From: a virus
DNA: 64,000 nucleotides
Direction: 5' to 3' (one strand)
IMG/VR virus record: IMGVR_UViG_3300010885_050060
Span: 1-64,000 of that record
A program made the position numbers and the translations under genes. The notes beneath the pieces were generated by a model. It had not been told where the DNA came from and did no database searches. It saw only the letters and a program-made list of their open reading frames with translations. Shown here one piece after another: positions 25,074-33,847 of the stretch. Each line of letters begins with the position of its first letter. The first letter of the stretch is position 1.

Positions 25074-25644
25074 TAATTTTATCCACATAATCTTGTATAA
25101 AATCAGCATAATCATCTGCTTTATAAAAATTTTGTATTTCTATAACCACATCAGCTGCTTTTTTTAGAGAAATATTGTTATTTTTTTCAAATTTATTAGC
25201 AGGAGGAATGTCATCTCGTTCCAAAAATACTAAAATTCCTTTTTTTTCTTCTTTCAACCAATATAGTTCGTCTCTTTCATACTCATTATATCGAATATCT
25301 GGTATAATTGGAATAAAATTCTTACCAAATTGTTTACTTTTGTTCAAAATTTCAATAAAATACCTACCTTTTGTCTGATTTCTCATGTATCTACCATATT
25401 CAACCATCAGAGGACGAACACTTTCCTTTTGCAGAGGATCATTTATGTCTATATCAGCATCTATCTTGCTAAAAATCATTTCTTGTAGATCTTTTCTAAT
25501 AATATCACCTGCAATTGAACATCTTTTGGCTTTTGTATTGTATAAAAGAGCAAAATTGTAAATAAGATATGAGCATAGAGTATCTTTTCCAGATAATGCA
25601 GCACCAGCTATTCCAATCGGCGGGTAAATTATGGTTTTTGACAT
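25027..25644 (-). CDS. Deoxynucleoside monophosphate kinase (T4 gp1-like)
   Basis: This 205-aa P-loop kinase phosphorylates dNMPs to dNDPs for phage DNA synthesis. The P-loop is GAALSGKDT at 14-22. The lid and base-binding region includes DIIRKDLQEMIFSKIDADID, then VRPLMVEYGRYMRNQTKGRY. This is close in layout to T4 gp1-type kinases. It is the only minus-strand gene within the 21-kb tail operon and ends inside its plus-strand neighbour by 47 bases. It diverges from the gene at 25669 with a gap of 24 bases. A separate insertion event in this position is likely. Confidence 0.8.
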   Translation of the reverse strand: MSKTIIYPPIGIAGAALSGKDTLCSYLIYNFALLYNTKAKRCSIAGDIIRKDLQEMIFSKIDADIDINDPLQKESVRPLMVEYGRYMRNQTKGRYFIEILNKSKQFGKNFIPIIPDIRYNEYERDELYWLKEEKKGILVFLERDDIPPANKFEKNNNISLKKAADVVIEIQNFYKADDYADFIQDYVDKIITIYQSGISQPLDRS

Positions 25645-25668
25645 AAGTTATTATAGTAACATTTTATT

Positions 25669-27048
25669 ATGGCAGATGCAACAACAAATTCAAAAGAAAT
25701 AAATCCAGTAGCACAATCTGTATTGAATTTTTCTTCTACAATAACAAATATACTTTCTTCTGCAAAGAATTCAATCGTTAATTTGTTAGACAATGCTACT
25801 GAAGGAGTCACTATAGCTTCATTAGAACTTCAAACGGGTCTCGGATTTGGTTCTGATGGGGTTTTATATAAGATAAAACATAGTTGTTTGCCTAATGAAA
25901 ACCTTTATGCCGCTCTTCTTTTTATTTTAATAAAGGGATATGATGCTATCGGAGCACAATTTACGTTTACTGGATCAGATCCAGTAGCAATAACCCCTGA
26001 TCTTTATAAATGGTTTGTTACTTGTTACATAAAGGACAATGGATTTGAGGAAAATTTAAAAAATACTCCTGCGGGTAAGAAAGAACAGCTTCAAGATATA
26101 GGTTCGGATGGGTCTTTTACTCGATATTCTGCTAATAATGCGGTAAACATAATGACCGGACCGGGTATTAACACTCCCTGTTTGGCTACGGATCTTTTAA
26201 ATAAAATACATCCGGGTATGGTGGATGATATTGAAAACTTTTGTAATGTCATAAGAACTCGTTCCTATCTTTCTCTTCCTTCGGATTCATTCGGTGGTTT
26301 AAATCAGGCCATGTGGTTTATAACTGGTGCTGTAACTGCATTATATCAGGGATTAGTTGAAATATATCAAGGAATGGTTCTTCTGATACAGCAGGTATAT
26401 ACATGGTTGAACAATATATATAGAATGATTCAACAATTTATTACAAGTGTTATTGAACAAATAATTCCTTTAGATTTAATATGTTTAATACTTGATGCTG
26501 CACAGACAATTTTGGATGACGTTGCATTCTTTGCTCAATTATTTAATGGTTCTGATAACCTATTTCAGACGTTAAATGCAATTCAAACCGTAGTTAACTA
26601 TGCTTCATTCGGAGTTAACTTTGCATATGATCCATTAGGAGGATTGGCTTCTCTATTTCCTAAAGAAACACAAAGAGTTTATGACTTTATACGAAATATT
26701 GAAAACTTACCTCAAACATTTTTAGGAAAGCTTTATCAGAACATAGGATTTGGTGCGGTTTCTAACAATGAAGCACTTGCTATTGCAAATACAATAGTTC
26801 AAAGATATGGATTAGGTTCTTCTCTTGGACCATTGAATGATGTTTTATCCTCGGCGGGTACTGTTGGTAATAGAAGTAAGTGGTATAAAACATCTAATAC
26901 AGGTGTTAATATAGGAAGTCCTAATTTATATTCATATTCTATACCAAATATATCAGGAAACTTGCCTCCGTTGAATATAAATCTGCAACCATTCGGATGG
27001 GTTGGTACAACAATAGAAAGTTTTACTCCACCTCCTCCCGTAGAATAA
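25669..27048 (+). CDS. Baseplate or tail structural protein of unknown family
   Basis: In this 459-aa protein the first 50 residues are Ser/Asn-rich. Residues about 75-115 look folded (FGSDGVLYKIKHSCLPNENL). Residues about 210-300 are amphipathic to hydrophobic helices rich in Gln, Ile and Tyr (YQGLVEIYQGMVLLIQQVYT, TSVIEQIIPLDLICLILDAA). The end is Pro/Asn-rich. It sits between the hub and the gp5-like spike genes and stops one base before the latter, so it is very probably a baseplate component. I do not recognise the family. Confidence 0.6.
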   Translation: MADATTNSKEINPVAQSVLNFSSTITNILSSAKNSIVNLLDNATEGVTIASLELQTGLGFGSDGVLYKIKHSCLPNENLYAALLFILIKGYDAIGAQFTFTGSDPVAITPDLYKWFVTCYIKDNGFEENLKNTPAGKKEQLQDIGSDGSFTRYSANNAVNIMTGPGINTPCLATDLLNKIHPGMVDDIENFCNVIRTRSYLSLPSDSFGGLNQAMWFITGAVTALYQGLVEIYQGMVLLIQQVYTWLNNIYRMIQQFITSVIEQIIPLDLICLILDAAQTILDDVAFFAQLFNGSDNLFQTLNAIQTVVNYASFGVNFAYDPLGGLASLFPKETQRVYDFIRNIENLPQTFLGKLYQNIGFGAVSNNEALAIANTIVQRYGLGSSLGPLNDVLSSAGTVGNRSKWYKTSNTGVNIGSPNLYSYSIPNISGNLPPLNINLQPFGWVGTTIESFTPPPPVE

Positions 27049-27049
27049 T

Positions 27050-28180
27050 ATGGAACCTGTTTTTGGAAATCATTTAGGAATGGTCATTAATAATAATGAT
27101 CCAGAAGGAAGAAAAAGAGTTCAAGTTTTTATTCCATATCTTACAAATACTTTATTTGCTGATTGGAATAATAAATTAAAAGATGTAACTTTTAGAACTA
27201 CTGTAGATTTACAAAAATATGGTGTTTTAGATAGATTAAAACAAACTCTTCCATGGGCAGAATATGCGGCTCCAATATTTGGCGGTGCAACATCAGTAAC
27301 TTCTAATTCTTCTACCGGAAAGGTTCAAGTAAATAATACCGGAACTCCAACATTTGCAGGTTTTGATGCAATGGGAGGAGTGTCGATGGTAGATACTAAT
27401 TCAACTGCTTTATTGACATCAAATAATAGTGGAAATTTGCCTCCCACAGCCGCATCTCCTTCAACTTCACAGCCAAGTTCTTTAGCTTCTGCGAAGAATA
27501 ATGTGTATTTTAGAAGTAATGTTAATAATGTTACATTAAACATAGATACGGATGGAATTGGTTCTCCTACATTTAATGATTCTACCAGACAAAACCAAAC
27601 ATCTGTGCAAGGATTAAATGCAAATACTCAAAGTTTTTTTGTATTACCAAATAAACCAGAATATTATAAATATAAAGGCAAGGCTATTTATGCTAAAAAT
27701 AATACAACAGGAAAAAGTATAATGGGAATTGTCGGTGATTTTGGACCTACAACTAAGGGATTTGGGGAAATGTCATTATATGCGGCTAACGAACTTGGAG
27801 TGTGGCAGGAGGGACTTGGGAATGCAGCCAATACAAGCCAAGATGTTGAATTTTTAGTTTTGGGCGACAGCCCAACATTTGGTTCTAATTTTAATCCAGA
27901 AGATCTTCAAAAAATTGCAGATTCTAATAATTTACAATCAACACAATTGGCTTCATTAGGAAATTCTAATCAACAATCAACCTTTTCTCCAATAGATTCT
28001 CAGAATGATCCTAAAAACGGACAAGCTGCGAGAAACAATAATGCAGATACTTCCGCTTCTGGATCTCCTAATGGAACCGTTTCGGTTCCGAATGAAAGTG
28101 CAAAGGTTTGGGTTTTCTTTTATGGTGGAGATATACAAAGACCTGTTTATTTCGCATCTGCTATTGAAGGTTCAACATAA
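27050..28180 (+). CDS. 5: Baseplate spike/hub protein: gp5-like OB domain plus a GH75-like domain
   Basis: This 376-aa protein has an N-terminal segment NHLGMVINNNDPEGRKRVQV, then VFIPYL, then LPWAEYAAPIFGG. This is the OB-fold pattern of T4 gp5 and VgrG hubs. A Ser/Asn/Thr linker follows. Residues about 200-280 hold VLPNKPEYYKYKGKAIYAK, GIVGDFGPTTKGFGEMS and LYAANELG. This Asp-x-Gly-Pro ... Gly-Glu-x-Ser ... Ala-x-x-Leu-Gly pattern is that of family 75 glycosidases (chitosanases). In T4 gp5 a lysozyme domain occupies this position. The beta-helix needle is on the next gene. The OB assignment is good; the glycosidase is inference. Confidence 0.65.
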   Translation: MEPVFGNHLGMVINNNDPEGRKRVQVFIPYLTNTLFADWNNKLKDVTFRTTVDLQKYGVLDRLKQTLPWAEYAAPIFGGATSVTSNSSTGKVQVNNTGTPTFAGFDAMGGVSMVDTNSTALLTSNNSGNLPPTAASPSTSQPSSLASAKNNVYFRSNVNNVTLNIDTDGIGSPTFNDSTRQNQTSVQGLNANTQSFFVLPNKPEYYKYKGKAIYAKNNTTGKSIMGIVGDFGPTTKGFGEMSLYAANELGVWQEGLGNAANTSQDVEFLVLGDSPTFGSNFNPEDLQKIADSNNLQSTQLASLGNSNQQSTFSPIDSQNDPKNGQAARNNNADTSASGSPNGTVSVPNESAKVWVFFYGGDIQRPVYFASAIEGST

Positions 28181-28204
28181 ACAAATAAATACGTTTATAA
28201 AAAT

Positions 28205-30202
28205 ATGGCAAAACTACCTAATCCTCTTTTAGACGAAAAAAATGAAATAGAAGGTCATTCAATTTTTACAAAAATTGGTGGATTGCTTTTTAGAGTTTAT
28301 AAAACTTTTGATAAAAAAAAATCAAATGTTGTTAGAGATGATTCATATATAGAATTATCAAATAACGAAAAGGCTCAGTCTAAAATAAGAATATCTTCGG
28401 GTGGTCATATTTTAATAAATGCTGCGGAAAATTTAACATTAGGCTCTAGTAAACATTTTAATCTCAGTATTAAAGGAGATAAACAAGAGGTTGTTTCCGG
28501 TTCTAGTACATCATATGCAAAAGGCGATGTAAAAAATATAAAAGGAAAACAGGGAGATTCTGAAGTTGAAGCCGCAAAAAAACTTCAAGAAGCAACTGCT
28601 AAAATACAAGAAGCAAGACTAGCTGCAATGGATAAAAAGGGAGAAATGGTTGCATGTCCTGTTTGCAATGTTACTCACTTGGTTGATAACCATAGTTCTG
28701 TAGTTCAAAATTTATTTACGTGTATTAGAAAATATGTAATACCGTATTTTTGCTTTCCTTTAGATGTAGTTGAATTTTTAGCAAAAACATTAATATCTCC
28801 TATATTAACTCCTAAAAAAAACTTAGCACTTACAGGATCGAGTGGCTGTGGAAGTCCTGCTTGTAAGGGAGGGCAGATAGAATCGCCTGTAGCAGCAACC
28901 AAGGCTGCTGATAAGGCAACTGCACAGGCAATAAAAGATAATTCAGAGAATATTTCAAAATATTCAAAACAATTAGGTTCTGGTGGTGCAGAAATTGTTC
29001 CATATAAAACAGATGTTGTTTTTAAATCAGGATTAAAGAAAAATACTGTTCCTGCCTATAAGAAAAAAGGACATAATGTATTTGGATTGTATTTTATGCC
29101 TGGAAAAAACGGCAATGGCCATGTTTTGGCTATGGGAAGTAAGGGTAGTTGCGAAAAGGTTGTATTCTGTCCTCCGCAAAGAACACATGGTAGCGTAATG
29201 TTTGATGTTGCAAATAATTTTACAATTAACGCAGGATCACCCGGTGTTGATATTCAAACTTCTGGAAGATTTAATGTAATGGCAGGTGATATGGTTTTAA
29301 ATGCCAACGAAGGAGAAGCTGTTTTTGGTTCTGCTAATGTTACTACAATTAAAGGTAAGAACATAATCATGGATGCTAATGATATGAGTGGTGATAGTGG
29401 ATTTGTTGTGCAATCTCAACACACAATGGTTAATGGCTCATTTAACGTCAGAGGAGATGCCGCATTCAAAGGACATGTAACAATGGATGGTGCTTTATCA
29501 TGCCCATATTTAATTGTTCCTAGTATGAGAACAGAAACTACAGCAGGATCTCCTTCTAAATTTAAAATAGAAGGTCCAAATTGGGTTGGAAGTGCTGCTA
29601 CACTTTCAATTGGAAATCTAGTAAAAGATATTGTATTTAGATATGTAATGTCTGGTTATATAATGACACCATCTGGAATATATTCTTTAATTTGTGAAAT
29701 TTATGATACTATAATGATGTCAATGACAATAGAATTGACGCAGACTGGAATAGGAATTGGTTTGTATTATGTTGCTGTTTTTAATTTTAAACACAATCAT
29801 ACAAGAGTTGGAGAAGACCATAGCCATAGCACAACAGTTCCAAAAGCAAGTTTCTGGAATGACAGAAAGGCATGGGGGCAGGAAAGAATGGGTGGAAGTT
29901 CTATTCCCACTCCTAGTCCAGTACACGGAGATACCTCCTCACCGGGTCCTAAATCAAAAGCTGGTGGTTGCGGTGGTGGTGGGTTATATACTAAAAATAG
30001 AAACGAAAAATATGGATTAAATGCGTTAGATCCTTACAGTGGATTGAATTATATTCCATACAATATCAAAAGAGATTCCGGTGGAAATTTAATTCCCCCA
30101 CCACAATTTAGTGTAGTCTACGGAGATACTACAACAACACCTATAACAGGAAATTATACAATCCCTGCAAATACATTACCAGCATCTGCACTAAATTGTT
30201 AG
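28205..30202 (+). CDS. Beta-helical tail spike/needle protein, gp5 C-terminal and VgrG-like
   Basis: This 665-aa protein has repeated beta strands of the VgrG/gp5 needle type: SGGHILINAAENLTLGSSKH, FNLSIKGDKQEVVSGSS near the start and, later, VMFDVANNFTINAGSPGVDI and FNVMAGDMVLNANEGEAVF. Between them are a helical segment, a CPVC knuckle near residue 147, a hydrophobic stretch and a GCGSPACKGG cluster. A His-rich FKHNHTRVGEDHSHS near residue 535 may bind metal, as spike tips often do. It follows the OB/GH75 gene by 24 bases, so the single gp5 of T4 seems divided in two here. Confidence 0.7.
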   Translation: MAKLPNPLLDEKNEIEGHSIFTKIGGLLFRVYKTFDKKKSNVVRDDSYIELSNNEKAQSKIRISSGGHILINAAENLTLGSSKHFNLSIKGDKQEVVSGSSTSYAKGDVKNIKGKQGDSEVEAAKKLQEATAKIQEARLAAMDKKGEMVACPVCNVTHLVDNHSSVVQNLFTCIRKYVIPYFCFPLDVVEFLAKTLISPILTPKKNLALTGSSGCGSPACKGGQIESPVAATKAADKATAQAIKDNSENISKYSKQLGSGGAEIVPYKTDVVFKSGLKKNTVPAYKKKGHNVFGLYFMPGKNGNGHVLAMGSKGSCEKVVFCPPQRTHGSVMFDVANNFTINAGSPGVDIQTSGRFNVMAGDMVLNANEGEAVFGSANVTTIKGKNIIMDANDMSGDSGFVVQSQHTMVNGSFNVRGDAAFKGHVTMDGALSCPYLIVPSMRTETTAGSPSKFKIEGPNWVGSAATLSIGNLVKDIVFRYVMSGYIMTPSGIYSLICEIYDTIMMSMTIELTQTGIGIGLYYVAVFNFKHNHTRVGEDHSHSTTVPKASFWNDRKAWGQERMGGSSIPTPSPVHGDTSSPGPKSKAGGCGGGGLYTKNRNEKYGLNALDPYSGLNYIPYNIKRDSGGNLIPPPQFSVVYGDTTTTPITGNYTIPANTLPASALNC

Positions 30203-30949
30203 GCGAGTATTATATAGGGGAATTTCTGCTTGCAATGCTTCTAATATAGCAGAGTCTGTTGCATCTTTTTGTGCTATGTATATAATAGGCGTTTTGAATA
30301 AAATAGATAAATCAGTTCTATCATCGTAATGATATTTTATATATTTTGTTTCATTTCCTTTTCTTAATCTCAAAAAAACAAAATATGGAAATTTATCAAT
30401 TTGACAAATTTCAACTATAAATCCATTCTTAATGTAATTATCATTTATATAATCATAAAATGATTGAACGTCTTCTATCTTTTTTGTATTATATTTCGTA
30501 AATACAAAGTCTATAACTTCCTGTGGATTTATTATGTCTAATGTTGTACCCACCGGACATGTGGTTTCTAATTGTTTAATAGGAACGCCATCGGCATCGC
30601 AAATATAATTTTCTATAACCTGACATCCACCTGCCTGTGCTACTTCTGTATACAATAAAATTCTAGGAAGAAAAGTTTCCAATGCAGCGGAAACCATATG
30701 TCCTAATGAATATCTATAATCTCCAACTCCACTCAATAATGAAAAGTCCGGAATAGTTTGAAGATAATCAAATTCTTTATATGGAGTTCCATCTTCATTG
30801 ACATATCCGTTAGGGGTTTTAATTGGTTTTAAAACGGGATCAAAGTCTTCTATTCCTGCGGTTTTAACAATTTCATTAAGCCAAGTCCTGTATCCACCAG
30901 TTGCGGTTGCACTTGGAAATAAATTTAAATTTACAAAGCTATTAGACAT
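30191..30949 (-). CDS. Hypothetical protein at the end of the replication operon
   Basis: This 252-aa protein has no recognised domain. It looks like a folded acidic protein: GGYRTWLNEIVKTAGIEDFD near the start, a Cys-containing middle (GGCQVIENYICDADG), and a C-terminal beta-rich part with FPYFVFLRLRKGNETKYIKY. It is the last gene of the long minus-strand run, 6 bases after its upstream neighbour. It overlaps the plus-strand spike gene by 12 bases tail to tail. It could belong to the baseplate set functionally, but I see no evidence for it. Confidence 0.5.
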   Translation of the reverse strand: MSNSFVNLNLFPSATATGGYRTWLNEIVKTAGIEDFDPVLKPIKTPNGYVNEDGTPYKEFDYLQTIPDFSLLSGVGDYRYSLGHMVSAALETFLPRILLYTEVAQAGGCQVIENYICDADGVPIKQLETTCPVGTTLDIINPQEVIDFVFTKYNTKKIEDVQSFYDYINDNYIKNGFIVEICQIDKFPYFVFLRLRKGNETKYIKYHYDDRTDLSILFKTPIIYIAQKDATDSAILEALQAEIPLYNTRLTI

Positions 30950-30955
30950 AATATA

Positions 30956-31360
30956 TTAATCATCGTATCCTTCATCATCTAAAAAATTTTCATGCTGTTG
31001 TCTTAAAAATATAGTTTTTAAGAAATCCATTATAGCATCTCGATCCTTTGGGGTTTTGAATTGTTGAACAATTACTCGTTCTCCTTCTAAATTGTATCCA
31101 AACAATATATAAGCATCAAGATACTCTGTTATAATGTCTCTAAGAATGCTCAGATCTCTTACTATTAAATTTTTATCTTTAATATTTTTCTTGAGAAAAT
31201 TATCGAGAGCCTTTTGAAGCTCTACATCATTCATAGAAGAAAAAACTACATCTCTTACATTTTTAATGCAAGCATCATTATGCTCTACACTTGATGTAGA
31301 GGATAATGATGGGATTACGGTTTCTTGTTTTTTACGTGAGGGTTTTTTACGCTCCCGCAT
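30956..31360 (-). CDS. Hypothetical protein downstream of the clamp gene
   Basis: The protein has 134 residues from the Met at 31360 (MRERKKPSRKKQET). This start lies inside the end of the preceding ORF with a 14-base overlap and is preferred to a longer frame that would run through the neighbour. The N-terminus is basic. The core (LRDIITEYLDAYILFGYNLE, GERVIVQQFKTPKDRDAIMD) resembles small conserved proteins of aquatic T4-like phages. The end is acidic (NFLDDEGYDD). A late-transcription coactivator (gp33) role was considered from size and place, but no clamp-binding tail is evident. Confidence 0.5.
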   Translation of the reverse strand: MRERKKPSRKKQETVIPSLSSTSSVEHNDACIKNVRDVVFSSMNDVELQKALDNFLKKNIKDKNLIVRDLSILRDIITEYLDAYILFGYNLEGERVIVQQFKTPKDRDAIMDFLKTIFLRQQHENFLDDEGYDD

Positions 31361-31670
31361 AGGTTGAGGATTTGTTGTTGATATTAAATTTAACAAGATA
31401 TTCAACGATAACCTCAATGGAGCTTGTTTTAATTTTAAATCGCTCTGGAATGAACTGTCCTCCATCATGCATTTCAAAATATTCTTCGCCCAAATCATTA
31501 TGATTATTATAGCAAGTTACTAATATGGAAGCCACATTAGGATCTACGATTGCCGTCCAACTACGTGGATCGGAATCTGCATAATCGTTGAATAGTTTAT
31601 CTACTACATATCCACTGTCACGAAGACGCTTAATGAAGTAGCTGCATGTTGTTACTCTGTTTTTTGACAT
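31347..31670 (-). CDS. Hypothetical protein downstream of the clamp gene
   Basis: This 107-aa protein begins with MSKNRVTTCSYFIKRLRDSG and continues with VDKLFNDYADSDPRSWTAIV and a beta-rich middle. I do not know the family. Its N-terminal helix and central DPRSW segment look like a compact alpha/beta domain. It lies between gp45 (28 bases downstream of it) and the gene at 30956, which starts inside its last codons. Coupled translation in the replication operon is the only functional hint. Confidence 0.55.
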   Translation of the reverse strand: MSKNRVTTCSYFIKRLRDSGYVVDKLFNDYADSDPRSWTAIVDPNVASILVTCYNNHNDLGEEYFEMHDGGQFIPERFKIKTSSIEVIVEYLVKFNINNKSSTYAGA

Positions 31671-31698
31671 AAGATTAATATTATTTATTTTTTAGTTA

Positions 31699-32448
31699 TT
31701 ATTTTACAAGGGCTGATACGATATATTTTAATTCTACATCGTTATCATCTTTATTTTGAAAGACAAATACTTTGTATTCATTGTTAATTTTTATTTTAAC
31801 ATCAGTTCTGCATGTTGCAAGATTTTTAAAAACTTCAGTATTTATAGGAATTGGTTCTATAACTTCTACTCCACTAAAAGTATTAGAAACCTTTAATGTT
31901 ATGTTATCTACATTTGATAATGTTTTATCATTAATCTCTGCATACATACCATCATCTTTGCTATAAAAGTATATCTTTGTTGTATCAGAAGCAAATGCAT
32001 ATCCCGCCATTATCTGTTTTATTTTATTGCTAGACACTAAAAACTCTGTGTCAAAATTCAATTTAGAAATCTTATTGATATTGATAGGACATTCTCTGAT
32101 GACACTATCATCTACCAAATGATATTTAAAATGAGTATTTTCCCCATCCAAAGTATTAGAACATTTTATGTTATTTTCCGTATTTTCTATTGAAAATTCT
32201 CCATCGCTCCCCAAACAATCCAATCCACACAAAAGTTTTTTTACGCTTATTAAATTCAACCTAACAGGATTCTCAACATCATTAGGAAGTTTTACTCTAG
32301 CATATAAGACAACAGTACTGTCCGGTGAAGAACATATTGTATATAAACCTTGATTATCGGTTTTTAAAATACAACTTTCTGTTAATCTATTTACAGGTTT
32401 TAATAGTCGTTCTAAAAAAGCTTTTGGGATTGGTATTAATTTAGACAT
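31699..32448 (-). CDS. 45: Sliding clamp, gp45-like
   Basis: This 249-aa DNA polymerase processivity clamp is slightly longer than T4 gp45 (228 aa). It shows the repeated alpha/beta halves of the clamp fold: an opening helix IPKAFLERLLKPVNRLTESC, strands TVVLYARVKLPNDVENPVRL and LISVKKLLCGLD, and a second half with FLVSSNKIKQIMAGYAFASD and IKINNEYKVFVF. In T4 the trimeric clamp also activates late transcription through gp55 and gp33, and both clamp and gp55 are present here. Its start overlaps the upstream stop by 8 bases. No clamp-loader gene (gp44, gp62) is seen in this window. Confidence 0.78.
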   Translation of the reverse strand: MSKLIPIPKAFLERLLKPVNRLTESCILKTDNQGLYTICSSPDSTVVLYARVKLPNDVENPVRLNLISVKKLLCGLDCLGSDGEFSIENTENNIKCSNTLDGENTHFKYHLVDDSVIRECPININKISKLNFDTEFLVSSNKIKQIMAGYAFASDTTKIYFYSKDDGMYAEINDKTLSNVDNITLKVSNTFSGVEVIEPIPINTEVFKNLATCRTDVKIKINNEYKVFVFQNKDDNDVELKYIVSALVK

Positions 32449-32941
32449 TAGTTTCTTTTTCTTTTAAAAGAGTAAACATCTTTGCCAAGGTTTTGTCAAT
32501 ATTTTTCAATGAATTTTTAATAGAACCAACATCTTCTTTACGCAAAGAATATCCATCAAAGACACTTGAGGGTTCATATTGTTGCTGTTGTTGCGTATTT
32601 CTAATCGGTTCCGGTGTATGAATTGTCAAATTAGCTACTTGCGGCAGTAATGGTGCTGCATTTGGTTGTGGTTGACTCATTACAGGATCTGGAACAGATC
32701 TCAGTGCCAATTCATTGAGACCTTCATATGCCTTTACCATTTCAGGAGAAGCTGATCGTGGATCGATAAAGGTCTGTGAATGTGTTTGCTTGCCCAACAA
32801 TGGAGCAACAAAGTTCTCCATGTTAATTTTATTTGCTGGATTATTAGAACGCTCTGTTGTCAGTTGGTCCACACCAATAAGGTGTGAACCAACCATACGT
32901 GCGAGCATTGCGGCTTCAATGACTTCTTCTCGGTTTTGCAT
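32441..32941 (-). CDS. Hypothetical protein between gp32 and the clamp
   Basis: This 166-aa protein has a helical N-terminus (REEVIEAAMLARMVGSHLIG), then a Pro/Gln-rich linker (about 90-130, including a run of Gln), then a short coiled-coil (DVGSIKNSLKNIDKTLAKMF). No family is recognised. It starts one base after the gp32 stop and overlaps gp45, so it is made together with two replication proteins and may be an adaptor between them. The linker plus coiled-coil layout fits a protein-protein tether. Confidence 0.5.
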   Translation of the reverse strand: MQNREEVIEAAMLARMVGSHLIGVDQLTTERSNNPANKINMENFVAPLLGKQTHSQTFIDPRSASPEMVKAYEGLNELALRSVPDPVMSQPQPNAAPLLPQVANLTIHTPEPIRNTQQQQQYEPSSVFDGYSLRKEDVGSIKNSLKNIDKTLAKMFTLLKEKETNV

Positions 32942-32942
32942 A

Positions 32943-33797
32943 TTACAGATCCTTTAGAATGTCTTGAATCTTGTCATCGTTAGACAACTCATCGGAGTTT
33001 CGTTCGATTACGTTATCTGCCTTCTTAGTTACTGGAATAAAATCCTCTTCTACATCCTCAACAATTGTCTTGTTTGTAGGAGCAAAACTTTCTTCCTGAC
33101 CCAAGAAATGAGTGTTCAAAGTAGCCTGAATCTCTTCCCTTGTCTTGTGTTCAAAAACAGTATCAAGATCCTTAGCAGATGCATATAGTTGTTCAATATC
33201 ATCAACTCCTTCAAGTGCGGACGGAGCCATGAATCTAGAGGCTGTATACTGTGGATATCCACCATCATTGCCCTCTACCTTAATGCGAAGACTGCATCCC
33301 TTTTCCGAAAGATCAAAAATTTTTGAACCAAATTCATCAGAATCATCACCACTAATTGCAGCAGAAATTACATTGTAAAGTTGCTTGCCGAAGCGAAGAA
33401 CTTTCATCTGACCTTGATTTTCTGGATTTGTCGGATCCTTCACAACAAATACATTGCAGAGCCAATTTTCATTCCTACGAATAGGCTTGATCCTTTCAAT
33501 TTCCGCTTCATTCTTGGTGTTATAAATCTTAGAACGATATTCGTCAATAGGACAAGTCTCTCCGTATGTATTCGGACAGAGAACAGATACCAACTGAGTT
33601 GTAATGACGCTCTTCCAGATATGATGATAATAGTGATACATTGTCCTCTCTGGAGCGTTTAGGTTAGGAACCAAACGAACTACATAGCTGTTTCCGACCT
33701 CCAGCTTTAGAAAGTCTTTGTAGTTGGCATTCTCTGATGTTGTTTTCTTGTTAAGAGCCTCTTTAATGGACTCGAATAGGTTACTTGTATATTTCAT
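32943..33797 (-). CDS. 32: Single-stranded DNA-binding protein, gp32-like
   Basis: This 284-aa protein coats ssDNA in replication and recombination. The core segment NWLCNVFVVKDPTNPENQG followed by KVLRFGKQLYNVISAAI closely follows T4 gp32. Candidate zinc ligands are the His pair in YYHHIW and two Cys in LCPNTYGETCPIDE, where T4 uses His-Cys3. The acidic C-terminal tail ends DDKIQDILKDL, like the T4 tail that recruits partner proteins. The N-terminal basic region (IKEALNKKT) would carry the cooperative contact. gp32 of T4 represses its own translation; no pseudoknot was identified here. Confidence 0.9.
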   Translation of the reverse strand: MKYTSNLFESIKEALNKKTTSENANYKDFLKLEVGNSYVVRLVPNLNAPERTMYHYYHHIWKSVITTQLVSVLCPNTYGETCPIDEYRSKIYNTKNEAEIERIKPIRRNENWLCNVFVVKDPTNPENQGQMKVLRFGKQLYNVISAAISGDDSDEFGSKIFDLSEKGCSLRIKVEGNDGGYPQYTASRFMAPSALEGVDDIEQLYASAKDLDTVFEHKTREEIQATLNTHFLGQEESFAPTNKTIVEDVEEDFIPVTKKADNVIERNSDELSNDDKIQDILKDL

Positions 33798-33847
33798 ATA
33801 TTTTGTATTTGTGTTATTTTGTTGTTTCTATGCTTCTAAATATTAGC

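Noticed and set aside
30956-31360. Late coactivator gp33
   Set aside because: There is no C-terminal clamp-binding peptide of the gp33 type; the end is simply acidic.
31361-31498. Longer start for the 30956 gene (180 aa)
   Set aside because: The added part overlaps the coding frame of the 31347 gene almost entirely. The ATG at 31360 gives a normal short overlap.
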